The notes under the pieces are model-generated. The model was not told the DNA's origin and did no database searches. It saw only the letters and a program-made list of their open reading frames with translations. Positions 28,607 through 37,506 of a DNA stretch of 64,000 nucleotides are shown piece after piece; within the stretch, counting starts at the first letter, position 1; every line of letters starts with the position of its first letter. Where the stretch lies: NCBI GenBank assembly GCA_027076405.1, contig JALTJN010000421.1, positions 62,001-126,000 on the forward strand, read 5' to 3'. Source of the stretch: Chromatiales bacterium. Its GTDB lineage: Bacteria; Pseudomonadota; Gammaproteobacteria; UBA6429. Made by a program: the position numbers and the translations under genes.

Positions 28607-31228
28607 CTATTCACGATTCATTTGTTTTTTTGTTTTACTCGTCGCCTGTGCGGTGAATGGATCGTCTGGCCAGTAGTGTCGTTTGTATTTTCCTCGCAGT
28701 TCCTTTTTTACATCATGATATGTAGTTTGCCAGAAGCTGTTTAAATCTTGTGTTACTTGCATTGGCTTACGTGCGGGCGAGAGTAAATGCATCATCAGTT
28801 TGCACTGGCCATTTAACAGGGTGGGTGTGTCGTATAAACCAAAAACTTCCTGCAGTCTGACGGCAAGCACGGGTTGTACAGGATCGCTGTAATCAATGTT
28901 TACCGCAGAACCGCTGGGTACGTTTATTCTCTCTGGTGCTAATTCTTTTATCAGTTGCTGCTGTTCCCAGCTAAGCTGATTTAAAAGCAGGTTATACAAA
29001 TCCAGTTTAAAGCATTGCTTGAGGCTGTTTTCATTATTTAAGTACGGTTGCAACCATTCATCCAGGGTGTCGCTTAAAGCTTGTTTTGAAAAATCGGGCA
29101 GTAGCTGGTCAGCAAACTGTTTTTTAACCGCGGGATTATTATTAATGTGCTGGTTAATAAATTGCACGCGTTGTTTTAGGCTGTTGGCCTTGGCGCTCCA
29201 GTTTAGGCATTCCAGTCTCGTATTTTTAATTGCTTGTATCAGGCACTGTTGTATCGCTAGCTTAATCTTAGTTCCTGTATTTTTTACATCGTGCAGGATT
29301 GATTCCTGAAGAATTATTTTGCCTATGCGGCTGATCTGTTTTGCTTCGACGCGTTGTGCGCTTTCGTTCCATTCAACCTGTTCTTCGTGCTGAATATTCT
29401 CAATAAAATATTCCTGTAATTGATCAGCACTAATATCTGCCGCTAGATAAATAGTGGCTTCACCCTGTTTGGCATCGAGGTTGGCAACCACAAGATACTC
29501 ATACTGATGATGCTGTAAATAAGGTGGAATAACAGCGCCTTTTCCGTTACTGAGTAAATAACGTGCTGCATTGTCATTGCGCCGTTTGGCAATTCTGTCG
29601 GGGTAGGCGTAGGCCAGAAGTATGCCGCTATATTTATTGTCTGGCGTCTCTTTATTTAGTGTTGTTTGGCTACAATGTTTAACTCGCTTAAAAAAATCAT
29701 CGGCAGTTTGTATTATGCGTTTGCATTGCTGGTTGTCTATTCCATGTTGGCCATGATGTTTAGAACTTCTATGCACAAGAATATTAAGCCTGTCATGAAT
29801 GTCGACGCTTTGCTCTGTGTTATTGTGGGTATTCGTTTTAAATATATCTTTCTCGCTGAGCTGGCTGGCGATCAAACAGGCGTGATAAGTCTGATCAAGT
29901 TTAACTGCTGCCAACATCATGTGCGCTAAGCGCGGGTGCGTGCCTAGTTTCAGCATGTCACGACCATGTGCATTAATTTTTCCTTTGTCATCTATGGCGC
30001 TGAGTTGTTGCAACAGTGTTTTTGCCTGTTCGATGGCACTGTTCGGCGGCAGATCCATCCACTGTAATTCATTAACATCAGTTACGCCCCAGTTGGCAAG
30101 TTCCAGCACCAACGATGATAGGTCACTGTGTAAAATTTCTGCCGAGGTATGCTTGAGTAAACGTGGCTGTTGCTCTGCCGTCCACATTCGGTAGCAAACA
30201 CCGGCAGATAATCTTCCTGCACGTCCACTACGTTGCACGGCGGAGTCTTGTGAAATGGAGCGGGTGTTGAGTCGGTTCATGCCCGAGGCAGGGCTGTAAT
30301 CCAGCATGCGCTCCAGTCCCGAATCTATCACGCAGCTAATCCCTTCAATGGTGATACTGGTTTCTGCTATATTGGTGGCGAGAACAATTTTACGCAGGGT
30401 ATTATCCTTGGGTGAGGCGATGGCCAAATCTTGTTGCTGTTTATTTAGGCTTCCGTGTAGCGGTGCAATCAAAATGTTGGTGATAGATTTGTTCTCTATG
30501 ATTAGTTTTATCTGTCTGGATAGCTGGTTAATTTCTTTGACACCGGGTAGAAATACCAGGCAATTGCCCTCGTGTTCATGAATGAATTTGCTTATCGTAT
30601 TCGTCAAATTAATCATCAGTTGCTGTTGTGGATTTGTATTGTTCTGATGAATCACTTTATCAAGATATTTGTTTTCGACAGGAAAGCTGCGACCTTCGCT
30701 TTGTATGATAGGCGCGTTATCCAACAGGGTAGCAACAGCGTCTGTATTCAGTGTTGCAGACATCACCAGGATTTTTAAATCCTCGCGTAAAATCTGCTGG
30801 CTTTGCAAGCACAAAGCTAATGATAAGTCGGCATGCAGGCTGCGTTCATGAAATTCATCAAAAATAACCAGTGCCGTTTTTTTAAGTTCAGGGTCAGCCT
30901 GTAACTTGCGCGTTAAAATACCTTCGGTGACCACCAGTATTTTTGTTTTACTGCTAAAACAGTTGTCCTGACGAATCTGGTAGCCCACTGTTTCACCGAC
31001 TTTTTCATTGAGTAAAAAAGCCATGCGCGCCGCTGCATTGCGTGCTGCAAGTCGGCGAGGTTCGAGCATAATGATCTGTTTGTTACCTAACCAACTTTGC
31101 TCGAGCAAGGCGATAGGCACAGCAGTGGTTTTTCCTGCGCCCGGAGGGGCCTGCAGTACAAGACGATTGTGTGTGGCTAATTTGTCTTTGATGTCCGGTA
31201 AAACATCATTGATAGGAAGAGTCGACAT
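28607..31228 (-). CDS. hrpB: ATP-dependent helicase HrpB (DEAH-box)
   Basis: A DExH/DEAH RNA-helicase-like protein. Motif I is PPGAGKTT near residue 30, motif II DEFH, motif III SATLNTD, motif VI QRSGRAGR, then the HA2/OB region and the HrpB-specific C-terminal domain ending in the YKRHYWPDDP segment. 873 residues is close to the usual HrpB length. The cellular role of HrpB is poorly known in most species. The ATG at 31228 is chosen over a GTG at 31261 because a TATAAT lies only six bases before it, which would make the upstream start untranscribed. Confidence 0.93.
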   Translation of the reverse strand: MSTLPINDVLPDIKDKLATHNRLVLQAPPGAGKTTAVPIALLEQSWLGNKQIIMLEPRRLAARNAAARMAFLLNEKVGETVGYQIRQDNCFSSKTKILVVTEGILTRKLQADPELKKTALVIFDEFHERSLHADLSLALCLQSQQILREDLKILVMSATLNTDAVATLLDNAPIIQSEGRSFPVENKYLDKVIHQNNTNPQQQLMINLTNTISKFIHEHEGNCLVFLPGVKEINQLSRQIKLIIENKSITNILIAPLHGSLNKQQQDLAIASPKDNTLRKIVLATNIAETSITIEGISCVIDSGLERMLDYSPASGMNRLNTRSISQDSAVQRSGRAGRLSAGVCYRMWTAEQQPRLLKHTSAEILHSDLSSLVLELANWGVTDVNELQWMDLPPNSAIEQAKTLLQQLSAIDDKGKINAHGRDMLKLGTHPRLAHMMLAAVKLDQTYHACLIASQLSEKDIFKTNTHNNTEQSVDIHDRLNILVHRSSKHHGQHGIDNQQCKRIIQTADDFFKRVKHCSQTTLNKETPDNKYSGILLAYAYPDRIAKRRNDNAARYLLSNGKGAVIPPYLQHHQYEYLVVANLDAKQGEATIYLAADISADQLQEYFIENIQHEEQVEWNESAQRVEAKQISRIGKIILQESILHDVKNTGTKIKLAIQQCLIQAIKNTRLECLNWSAKANSLKQRVQFINQHINNNPAVKKQFADQLLPDFSKQALSDTLDEWLQPYLNNENSLKQCFKLDLYNLLLNQLSWEQQQLIKELAPERINVPSGSAVNIDYSDPVQPVLAVRLQEVFGLYDTPTLLNGQCKLMMHLLSPARKPMQVTQDLNSFWQTTYHDVKKELRGKYKRHYWPDDPFTAQATSKTKKQMNRE

Positions 31229-31234
31229 GGGGAG

Positions 31235-31240
31235 ATTATA
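31235..31240 (-). promoter_or_regulatory. -10 hexamer of hrpB, leaderless-type
   Basis: TATAAT on the minus strand ends six bases before the ATG at 31228, so transcription would begin about at the start codon. No ribosome site is visible. The -35 region is weak. Confidence 0.5.
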
Positions 31241-31471
31241 ACTGAAGGCGAGGAAAAACACGTGTAAACGTTTCTGCTCATGTAAATAAATTGTTAAAGA
31301 AAAAAAGTTAGTAGTGGCCTGCTAACTATTAACTTTATATAATATTGTCTATTAGAGATGATGTGTTCAAAGCTCATTTATTTTATAAGTTGCATGACGG
31401 TTCTCTTTAATAAGTGTGTCTGTAAAAATCCGTTTGACAGGCATAATCACCTTAAAAATACTGGAGTTTAT

Positions 31472-31885
31472 ATGATAGAAGAACATGCCCAACAGATTGC
31501 TGAGCAGTGGTTAACTCATTCGGCAGAAACTGCCGGAAAAAAAAACCTTGAGGCTCATATGGGGATGATATCTAAACGTGTCAGCGTTCAGGGTGTTCCC
31601 GGGTTTGATAGTATTGATTACGATATTTGGTATAAGCAGTGCAGGCATCAATTTGAAAATGCCATGATAAAAAGCATAGCATACAAGGGCTTCAACCTGA
31701 TTAGTGCAACCGAAAATCAAATAACATTTACTGTTTATGAAACTGTGGTGGGAACAGATGGCACTCTAAATGAACAGATTATAGAAATGTCTCTGGAAAA
31801 AGAGAGTGATGAACAGTGGCGACTGCTAAAGGAACGGGTGCTTATCGAAAACGATGCGATGAGAAATCATGAACTGTCAGAATAA
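31472..31885 (+). CDS. Conserved-looking small cytoplasmic protein, function unknown
   Basis: 137 residues from ATG 31472, which follows a GGAG ribosome site. An upstream extension to 31358 has no ribosome site and atypical composition. The predicted fold is alpha plus beta (helical N-terminus with EEHAQQIAEQW, then strands with NQITFTVYETVV and EQIIEMSLEK), which could fit a cone-like SnoaL/NTF2 fold. No catalytic motif is apparent. It is convergent with the hemolysin III gene. Confidence 0.6.
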   Translation: MIEEHAQQIAEQWLTHSAETAGKKNLEAHMGMISKRVSVQGVPGFDSIDYDIWYKQCRHQFENAMIKSIAYKGFNLISATENQITFTVYETVVGTDGTLNEQIIEMSLEKESDEQWRLLKERVLIENDAMRNHELSE

Positions 31886-31908
31886 TAGGGGATAGACTGT
31901 AATTAATT

Positions 31909-32526
31909 CTAAAGCACATAATACATGATCGTAAAGTAGTGCGTTGTGCTGCCTGCCAGCACAAACAAGTGCCATATGCCATGAAAGTGATATTTTTTAA
32001 GGTCCATAATGTAAAAGATAATCCCAAAGCTATAGAACAGTCCACCTCCCAGCAGCCAGAGAAAACCGGCCATTGTTAGTGAATCAATGAGAGGATTAAT
32101 TGCGATAAGAGCAATCCAGCCCATTAATATATAAATGAATAGTTGAATAAGACGCTGCTCATCTGACAAAAAGCAGTCGAGTAATACTCCGATTACTGCC
32201 AGTCCCCAAATTACGCCAAATAATGACCAGCCCCATGCACCATTGAGACTGACGAGTACAAATGGCGTATAGCTACCGGCAATCAATAAATAGATGCCGA
32301 TGTGATCAAGTTTTTTGAATACTGCTTTTACCGAACCTTTAGTGCCATGGTAGAGGGTTGAAAAAAGATATAGCAGGAAAAGGCTTGTGCCGTAGATACT
32401 AAAACTGACAATACGCCAGACATCACCTTTCAACGAGGCAAAAACTACCAGCACAACCAAACCCGCCAGTGCGATTACCGCGCCGAGCAAGTGTGTAAAC
32501 GTATTTAATTTTTCACCGTGATACAT
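31909..32526 (-). CDS. Hemolysin III / PAQR family membrane protein (TrhA-like)
   Basis: 205 residues with seven membrane segments and the family landmarks EKLNTFTHLLGA near the N-terminus, STLYHG, KLDHIGIYLLIAGSYTPF, and a C-terminal HLFVLAGSTTHY. The histidines in these motifs form the PAQR metal site. The family is linked to membrane-lipid homeostasis. The ATG at 32526 is preferred over 32550, matching the usual MYHGE-like opening. It is followed by a 530-base gap upstream that holds the pseudogene at 32676. Confidence 0.9.
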   Translation of the reverse strand: MYHGEKLNTFTHLLGAVIALAGLVVLVVFASLKGDVWRIVSFSIYGTSLFLLYLFSTLYHGTKGSVKAVFKKLDHIGIYLLIAGSYTPFVLVSLNGAWGWSLFGVIWGLAVIGVLLDCFLSDEQRLIQLFIYILMGWIALIAINPLIDSLTMAGFLWLLGGGLFYSFGIIFYIMDLKKYHFHGIWHLFVLAGSTTHYFTIMYYVL

Positions 32527-32675
32527 AATTAATACTCTAGTATGGACCAATAATAATAGAATTAAAGGGGGTTGAGGGATTAAAATTTAAACAGCTGTAA
32601 AACTATGTTCTATACTTACTAGCGTAATTATCGGATGGAGTCGATTTTGAATTCACAAAATACACATAGTGTCAG

Positions 32676-32809
32676 ATTCGTGATTTTTTTAGGCATTCAT
32701 GGCTGCAGTTGTAATGGTCTTGCTTGGTATAACCGCTTTTATTTTATTTCAATGGCTGATGATGGCGGAGGTTAACTGGATAATGATGAAACAGGGTACT
32801 GTTGTTTAA
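32676..32809 (+). pseudogene. Duplicated C-terminal fragment of the holin-IV-like gene, with a frameshift
   Basis: Translates to AFMAAVVMVLLGITAFILFQ and onward to a stop at 32807-32809. This is clearly homologous to the end of the intact gene at 34799-35197, which has AFMAAIVMALLGIAAFVLFQ. Upstream the match continues as CGTGATTTTTTTAG, but one T is missing relative to the intact copy, which puts a stop in frame. The first two thirds of the gene are absent. The rest of 32551-33058 has no gene and carries an FNR-like box near its end. Confidence 0.85.
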
Positions 32810-32972
32810 ATTTATGTAACGGTCATAAATAATTAAAGGGTGAGCTCCCTTAAAAGCGAATGTTAAATGTTATTGCCATTTTATATTCTTCTAGTTCGTT
32901 TTTTGGTTTTAACTCTGGTTAGGTGGCTAAATTAACGTTGCAACTATAATTTTATCTGTTTGTCTCGTTTAC

Positions 32973-32986
32973 ATGATCTTGATCAA
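32973..32986. promoter_or_regulatory. FNR/Anr-type box upstream of the 2OG dioxygenase gene
   Basis: ATGATCTTGATCAA matches the FNR consensus TTGAT-N4-ATCAA at all but the first base. A TAATAT -10 candidate lies at 33008-33013, which puts the box near -40, the activating class II position. The regulated gene starts at 33059. Confidence 0.55.
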
Positions 32987-33058
32987 GACTTTAAGTCTTT
33001 TGAACTCTAATATTTCAAATCCAAATAACCATCTAACTAATTAGAGCAGGTCTAAAAA

Positions 33059-33967
33059 ATGATACCTTTTCCACAAGAATCAATATCTGTAATTTCGCCA
33101 TTTAATATTAATAATGATGAACTGTATAAAAAATGGCGCGACAATAAACTTAAAGATTATCCTCTAAAGATTACTGACTTAATTGTTGAAATAAGTGACC
33201 CACGTAAACTGACCAAGTCTGAATATACAGCATTGCATGATGTGTGCTGTAAGACAAACATGGTTATTTATGCCAGCAAAACAGCTGATGATCCAAGCCC
33301 TGAAATTCCTCTTTCGATGGGGCGTGCTTTTGATTTAAATAATATTGATAATAATTGGCTGGGTGATGAAACTGGATTAACCTCTCTTAGAGTAGCGACC
33401 GAAGGTATTCGTCAACGCTTTATTCCTTATACTAATCAAGCTATCAATTGGCATACTGATGGTTATTACAATACTAAAAGTCATCAGATCAATGCTTTAT
33501 TATTGCATGTTGTACAAAGAGCCGCTGAAGGTGGTGAAAATGCATTAATGGATCATGAAATAGCCTATATTATGTTGCGTGAGAAAAATCCGGATTATAT
33601 ACGTGCGCTAATGGAGCCGGATGTTATGACAATTCCTGCCCGTATTGAAGAAGGAAAAGTTGCAAGAGAAGAAGAGTCTGGTCCCGTATTTAGTGTGTCT
33701 AATGAAGGTAATTTACACATGAGATATACAATTCGGGTTAATAATGTTGTCTGGTCTGATAACCCCATAGTTAAAGAAGCGCTTGGCTGTTTAAAACAAA
33801 TTTTGAATGGTGATTCTCCTTATATCTATCATGGCTTACTGGAGCCCGGAATGGGTTTAGTGAGCAACAATGTTTTACATGATCGTGCAGCTTTCACAGA
33901 TAGTGAAGAAAATAAGCGACATTTTTATCGTGCGCGTTATTATGATCGTTTAAATATAACAACATAA
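33059..33967 (+). CDS. TauD/TfdA-family Fe(II)/2-oxoglutarate dioxygenase
   Basis: A 302-residue enzyme with the facial triad H-x-D in NWHTDGYY and the distal histidine in NNVLHDRAAF, followed by the 2OG-binding arginine region RHFYRARYYDR. It would hydroxylate a small substrate with O2 and 2-oxoglutarate. The true substrate is unknown; taurine is not implied, since no taurine transporter is nearby. AGGT precedes ATG 33059. An FNR-like box upstream suggests oxygen-linked control, which is notable for an O2-consuming enzyme. Confidence 0.85.
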   Translation: MIPFPQESISVISPFNINNDELYKKWRDNKLKDYPLKITDLIVEISDPRKLTKSEYTALHDVCCKTNMVIYASKTADDPSPEIPLSMGRAFDLNNIDNNWLGDETGLTSLRVATEGIRQRFIPYTNQAINWHTDGYYNTKSHQINALLLHVVQRAAEGGENALMDHEIAYIMLREKNPDYIRALMEPDVMTIPARIEEGKVAREEESGPVFSVSNEGNLHMRYTIRVNNVVWSDNPIVKEALGCLKQILNGDSPYIYHGLLEPGMGLVSNNVLHDRAAFTDSEENKRHFYRARYYDRLNITT

Positions 33968-34018
33968 AATAAATATGTCTGTGCAAGATAGCAATAGGTT
34001 TTTTATATTATAAACGCG

Positions 34019-34024
34019 TATAAT
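34019..34024 (+). promoter_or_regulatory. -10 hexamer of ung, short or absent leader
   Basis: CGTATAAT places TATAAT only 10 bases before the ung ATG at 34035, so the mRNA leader would be about four bases. No ribosome site is seen. The same CGTATAAT string occurs before the U32 gene and the radical SAM gene. Confidence 0.5.
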
Positions 34025-34034
34025 AAATGGCGTT

Positions 34035-34718
34035 ATGCCATTAAATATTAAAAAAAATTTACCTACGCTATGGAAGTCTTATTTAGCCTCAGAGTTTGAA
34101 AAAGACTATATGCAGCATTTACACGACTTTTTGCGTAGTGAAAAAGATCAGTCAAAATCGATTCTTCCTCATTCATCACTCTGGTTTAATGCCTTAACTA
34201 CGACAGATCTAGATCAAGTTAAGGTGGTGATATTAGGGCAAGATCCTTACCCGACACCGGGGCATGCACATGGTTTGTGTTTTTCGGTGATGCCGGAAGT
34301 TAAACCGATTCCGAAATCTTTAGTTAATATTTATAAAGAGCTTGAAGAAGATTTGGGTATAGTGAATATCAATGGTAATTTGCAGTCGTGGGCGGATCAG
34401 GGAGTACTGTTATTAAACAGTGTATTAACAGTTGAAGCGGGTAATGCTAATTCACATCAGGGTAAGGGGTGGGAGCAGTTTACAGATCGTATTATTGAAG
34501 TCTTAAACGATCAACCTTCTCCTATTGTATTTGTATTGTGGGGTGCATATGCGCAGAAAAAAGGGCGTATCTTAAATAACCCGCAACATTTAGTTTTGCG
34601 TTCTCCTCATCCTTCTCCCCTTTCCGCATATCGTGGTTTTTTTGGAAGCAAGCCTTTTTCAAAAGTTAATCACTTTTTAATTGAAAAGGGTAAAGAACCT
34701 GTTAACTGGAAGGTATAG
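34035..34718 (+). CDS. ung: Uracil-DNA glycosylase (family 1)
   Basis: Removes uracil from DNA in base excision repair. The water-activating loop is LGQDPY with D70, and the DNA-intercalating loop is SPHPSPLSAYRGF with H192; the uracil-pocket LLLNSVLTVE segment is intact. The residue after GQDPY is proline where E. coli has histidine; catalytic residues are unaffected. 227 residues is full length. The start is supported by the promoter position just upstream. A holin-like membrane gene follows after about 80 bases. Confidence 0.96.
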   Translation: MPLNIKKNLPTLWKSYLASEFEKDYMQHLHDFLRSEKDQSKSILPHSSLWFNALTTTDLDQVKVVILGQDPYPTPGHAHGLCFSVMPEVKPIPKSLVNIYKELEEDLGIVNINGNLQSWADQGVLLLNSVLTVEAGNANSHQGKGWEQFTDRIIEVLNDQPSPIVFVLWGAYAQKKGRILNNPQHLVLRSPHPSPLSAYRGFFGSKPFSKVNHFLIEKGKEPVNWKV

Positions 34719-34798
34719 AATACCATAACAATGGTCTGATGAAGTTTATCTTAATTTAATTGTATGTACTGAAATAAATCTATTACTGGAAGAATATT

Positions 34799-35197
34799 AT
34801 GATGATTATTGGTTTTCTTTTTATCTGGTTTGTCACGGCAATAGGCTTATGGTTTGCTACAAAAATAGTTCCGGGTATTAATTTTAAGCGCTCGGGAGGT
34901 TTATGGACGGCAGCATTTGTGCTGGGATTAATTAATGCTTTTATACGCCCCGTTCTCTGGGTATTAACTTTTCCGCTTACTGTACTGACCTTTGGTTTAT
35001 TTGCTCTTGTTGTTAATGCTTTTATGATATGGCTAACAGGTAAGCTGGTTGATAATTTTGTCGTGCGTGATTTTTTTAGTGCATTTATGGCTGCGATTGT
35101 AATGGCATTACTGGGTATTGCGGCCTTTGTTTTGTTTCAATGGCTGATGATGGATCAAGTAAACTGGATAATGATGGAGCAAGGTACCTATATTTAA
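34799..35197 (+). CDS. Phage holin family IV (DUF/PF-type) four-helix membrane protein
   Basis: 132 residues, four membrane segments, with the family pattern LWTAAFVLGLINAFIRPVLW and LTFPLTVLTFGLFALVVNAF. Despite the name, this family is widespread in bacterial chromosomes and its role is uncertain. The C-terminus is more hydrophilic (WLMMDQVNWIMMEQ). A broken duplicate of its last third lies 2 kb upstream, beyond ung and the dioxygenase. Confidence 0.82.
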   Translation: MMIIGFLFIWFVTAIGLWFATKIVPGINFKRSGGLWTAAFVLGLINAFIRPVLWVLTFPLTVLTFGLFALVVNAFMIWLTGKLVDNFVVRDFFSAFMAAIVMALLGIAAFVLFQWLMMDQVNWIMMEQGTYI

Positions 35198-35244
35198 ATG
35201 TTTTCCTAACTGAATTTGATTTTCTAATAAGATAATAATTAACT

Positions 35245-36180
35245 ATGACTAAATTGATCTTCACTCTGATAGTTACCGGCATTATGAGTATGCCTGTTCA
35301 TGCGAAATCCTTTGAGTTAAGCCTTCCTTATATTGTTGGCCCTGATATTTATGAACTGTATACAGATGCAGGCTTATTGATTACTAAAGTTTACGTTAAT
35401 GGTATCGAAAGAAAGCTCAGTAATCCTGAAGGCCAGGGGTTTACTGTTGTAAACAGAGCAAGTTTTAGTGGTCCCATGGGCTATTATAATAAAGTGATCC
35501 TGAACAGCCATATGCGCAAGGGAAAAAATGAAATAAAAGTTGTTTTTCAGCCTTCACCGGTTATTAATAAAAATATGATGACCTATTTTGAAGATAAAAT
35601 ATTTGCTCACGCAGTTATTGTAAGGGGAGTATTAAAGAAAAACAGTCTGGGCGTTTCTACAGAAAAACTCGACAAACTTGTTTCTGAACATAAAGCGCCG
35701 GTTACTATACTGGCGAATAAGTTTTTAAAAGGAATGCCAAAAGATAATAAAAATATCACGATGAACTTTATTATTAATACCGCAGATGGTGAACGTGAAT
35801 ATAAAGGTCAAATAGATTACTGCGATGGCGGGATTTCGTCATCCTATAATTTTACCGGAGAGCTTCTGCTAAATAACACGGCTATTTTAAAAATACATAA
35901 TAACGCCAGTACAACGCTTGTGCCTCTAAACAAAATTTTAAAGCCGATAGATGTTGAGCTTAAATTAAAAGTTTCCTCAATAAATAATAATGAGCCAGCA
36001 CATTTTAAATATTCGATTGAGTGTGATATGAAATCGATTATTAAAAACAAACTAAATTTAAAACCAAAATATAATAATGTCAGTTTTGGTGATTTTTTTG
36101 ATCGACTCGACACTGAAATTTGGAATTTAAAGTTTAGTAAGCCAGGAATATATCAGCATACTTTTCAGTATTATTATTAA
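35245..36180 (+). CDS. Exported protein of unknown function
   Basis: 311 residues with a signal peptide (IFTLIVTGIMSMPVHA). The mature protein is beta-rich; an early segment KVYVNGIERKLSN and a GKNEIKVVFQPS suggest carbohydrate-binding or Ig-like strands, and a single cysteine pair may be C194/C253. No family is recognised. It ends 16 bases before the IMPase-like gene, with which it may be co-transcribed. Confidence 0.6.
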   Translation: MTKLIFTLIVTGIMSMPVHAKSFELSLPYIVGPDIYELYTDAGLLITKVYVNGIERKLSNPEGQGFTVVNRASFSGPMGYYNKVILNSHMRKGKNEIKVVFQPSPVINKNMMTYFEDKIFAHAVIVRGVLKKNSLGVSTEKLDKLVSEHKAPVTILANKFLKGMPKDNKNITMNFIINTADGEREYKGQIDYCDGGISSSYNFTGELLLNNTAILKIHNNASTTLVPLNKILKPIDVELKLKVSSINNNEPAHFKYSIECDMKSIIKNKLNLKPKYNNVSFGDFFDRLDTEIWNLKFSKPGIYQHTFQYYY

Positions 36181-36196
36181 TTAAAGGGCATATCAG

Positions 36197-36985
36197 GTGG
36201 AAGTTGATGTCAAAGTTTTAACCGAACTTGTAAAAATAACAGCAAAAAAAGAGCTGCTACCACGGTTTACACTTGTGACTGCAAATACCAAGCAGGACGG
36301 TAGTATTGTGACTGAGGCCGATATTTCAATGCAAAACCACCTGCAGTCAAAGTTACTGGAGGCTTTCCCGAATACGGTTTTGTTATCTGAAGAAATGACA
36401 GTTGAGGAGCAGGCAGAGGCTTTATCTTCTGCACAGCCTGTCTGGTGTCTGGATCCGTTAGATGGAACAAGTAATTTTTCTGCATGTATTCCTTATTTTG
36501 CAGTCTCACTATCATTAATTGTTAATCATGAAGTGGTTATCGGCCTGGTTTATGATCCTGTACGAGATGAATGTTTTTTAGCAGAGAAAAACAAACCTTC
36601 TACTTTAAATGAACAGGTTATTGAGCTTAACGATAATACAAGTCAGATAAATAAATCCATCGCAATTATTGATTTTAAACGTCTGGATAAAAATTTATCA
36701 ACACGTTTAGTGACGGAACAACCCTTTTCATCACAAAGAAATTTTGGCGCTTCTGCTTTGGACTGGTGCTGGTTAGCGCTTAATCGCGGACAATTGTATT
36801 TACATGGCAAGCAAAATATATGGGACTATTCTGCGGGACATTTTATTTTTGAAAATGCCGGTGGTTATGCTTGTACTTTTGAAGGAGCCCCGGTGTTTAA
36901 TTGTGAACTGGTAGCTCGATCTGTTATTGCTGCTGTTAATCAACCACTATTAGATGTGTGGTATAAGTGGATAAAGAGTCGCTGA
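36197..36985 (+). CDS. Inositol monophosphatase-family phosphatase
   Basis: Mg2+/Li+-sensitive phosphatase fold. Metal ligands lie in LSEEM (Glu), in LDPLDGTSNF (the D-P-x-D-G-T-x-N signature) and in IWDYSAGHFI (the C-terminal W-D-x-A-G motif). The substrate could be inositol phosphate, a sugar phosphate or PAP. The GTG start at 36197 follows AAAGGG at good spacing. 262 residues is normal for the family. No sulfate-assimilation genes are near enough to favour CysQ. Confidence 0.85.
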   Translation: MEVDVKVLTELVKITAKKELLPRFTLVTANTKQDGSIVTEADISMQNHLQSKLLEAFPNTVLLSEEMTVEEQAEALSSAQPVWCLDPLDGTSNFSACIPYFAVSLSLIVNHEVVIGLVYDPVRDECFLAEKNKPSTLNEQVIELNDNTSQINKSIAIIDFKRLDKNLSTRLVTEQPFSSQRNFGASALDWCWLALNRGQLYLHGKQNIWDYSAGHFIFENAGGYACTFEGAPVFNCELVARSVIAAVNQPLLDVWYKWIKSR

Positions 36986-37029
36986 TATTTTAGTTTTACT
37001 ATTAACCTTTCGAACAGTGTACTTATTTT

Positions 37030-37060
37030 TAAAACATAATTTAAGCGTTGTTATGTTTTA
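37030..37060. promoter_or_regulatory. 10-bp dyad and promoter before the DUF2237 gene
   Basis: TAAAACATAA and TTATGTTTTA form a perfect dyad with an 11-base centre. A TATAAT at 37074-37079 follows. The dyad could be an operator or the terminator of the preceding phosphatase gene; its tail is not a clean T-run. Confidence 0.4.
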
Positions 37061-37114
37061 AGATTTCTTGCTATATAATCATTTTACTTTTTGAGTCAGG
37101 TGAAAGGAAAAAGC

Positions 37115-37492
37115 ATGGAGATTGATGAGTCAGTTAATGTATTAGATGAACCGTTAAACATTTGTGGAGAAGATCCTGTCACTGGTTTTTTTCGTGATAG
37201 TAAATGTAATACCTGTAAAGAGGATGTGGGAATACATACCGTTTGTATAGAAGCAAGTACAGAATTTCTCGAGTACTCACGTTTTAAAGGGAATGATTTA
37301 TCAACGCCTGTTCCTCAATTCGGTTTTGAAGGTTTGAAACCCGGTAATAGCTGGTGTTTATGCGCTGCAAGATGGCTTGAAGCATATGAGGAAGGAATGG
37401 CTCCTCGTGTATATTTAATGCGTACACATAAACGAACACTCGACGTGGTTCCTATTGAGTTATTAAAAAAATATGCAATTGATTTAAATTAA
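37115..37492 (+). CDS. DUF2237 family protein
   Basis: 125 residues matching the DUF2237 pattern: NVLDEPLNICGEDPVTGFFR, DVGIHTVC, EFLEYSRFKGNDLSTP and GLKPGNSWCLCAARW, with several conserved cysteines. Function is not established. The ATG at 37115 follows AAAGGA; an upstream frame to 37091 is leader. It opens a run of closely spaced plus-strand genes (cupin, peroxiredoxin, DUF4202, DUF1499). Confidence 0.88.
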   Translation: MEIDESVNVLDEPLNICGEDPVTGFFRDSKCNTCKEDVGIHTVCIEASTEFLEYSRFKGNDLSTPVPQFGFEGLKPGNSWCLCAARWLEAYEEGMAPRVYLMRTHKRTLDVVPIELLKKYAIDLN

Positions 37493-37506
37493 TTTGAGGT
37501 TCAACC

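Noticed and set aside
29019..31241. Several plus-strand frames of 60-96 codons opposite hrpB
   Set aside because: They are shadows of the minus-strand helicase gene with no ribosome sites or known motifs.
33059..33967. Naming the 2OG dioxygenase as taurine dioxygenase TauD
   Set aside because: Only family motifs match; no tauABC or sulfonate genes are nearby and the N-terminal half is divergent.
34799..35197. Prophage inferred from the holin-family gene and the muramidase
   Set aside because: No capsid, terminase, integrase or tail genes are in the window; this holin family is common in bacterial chromosomes.
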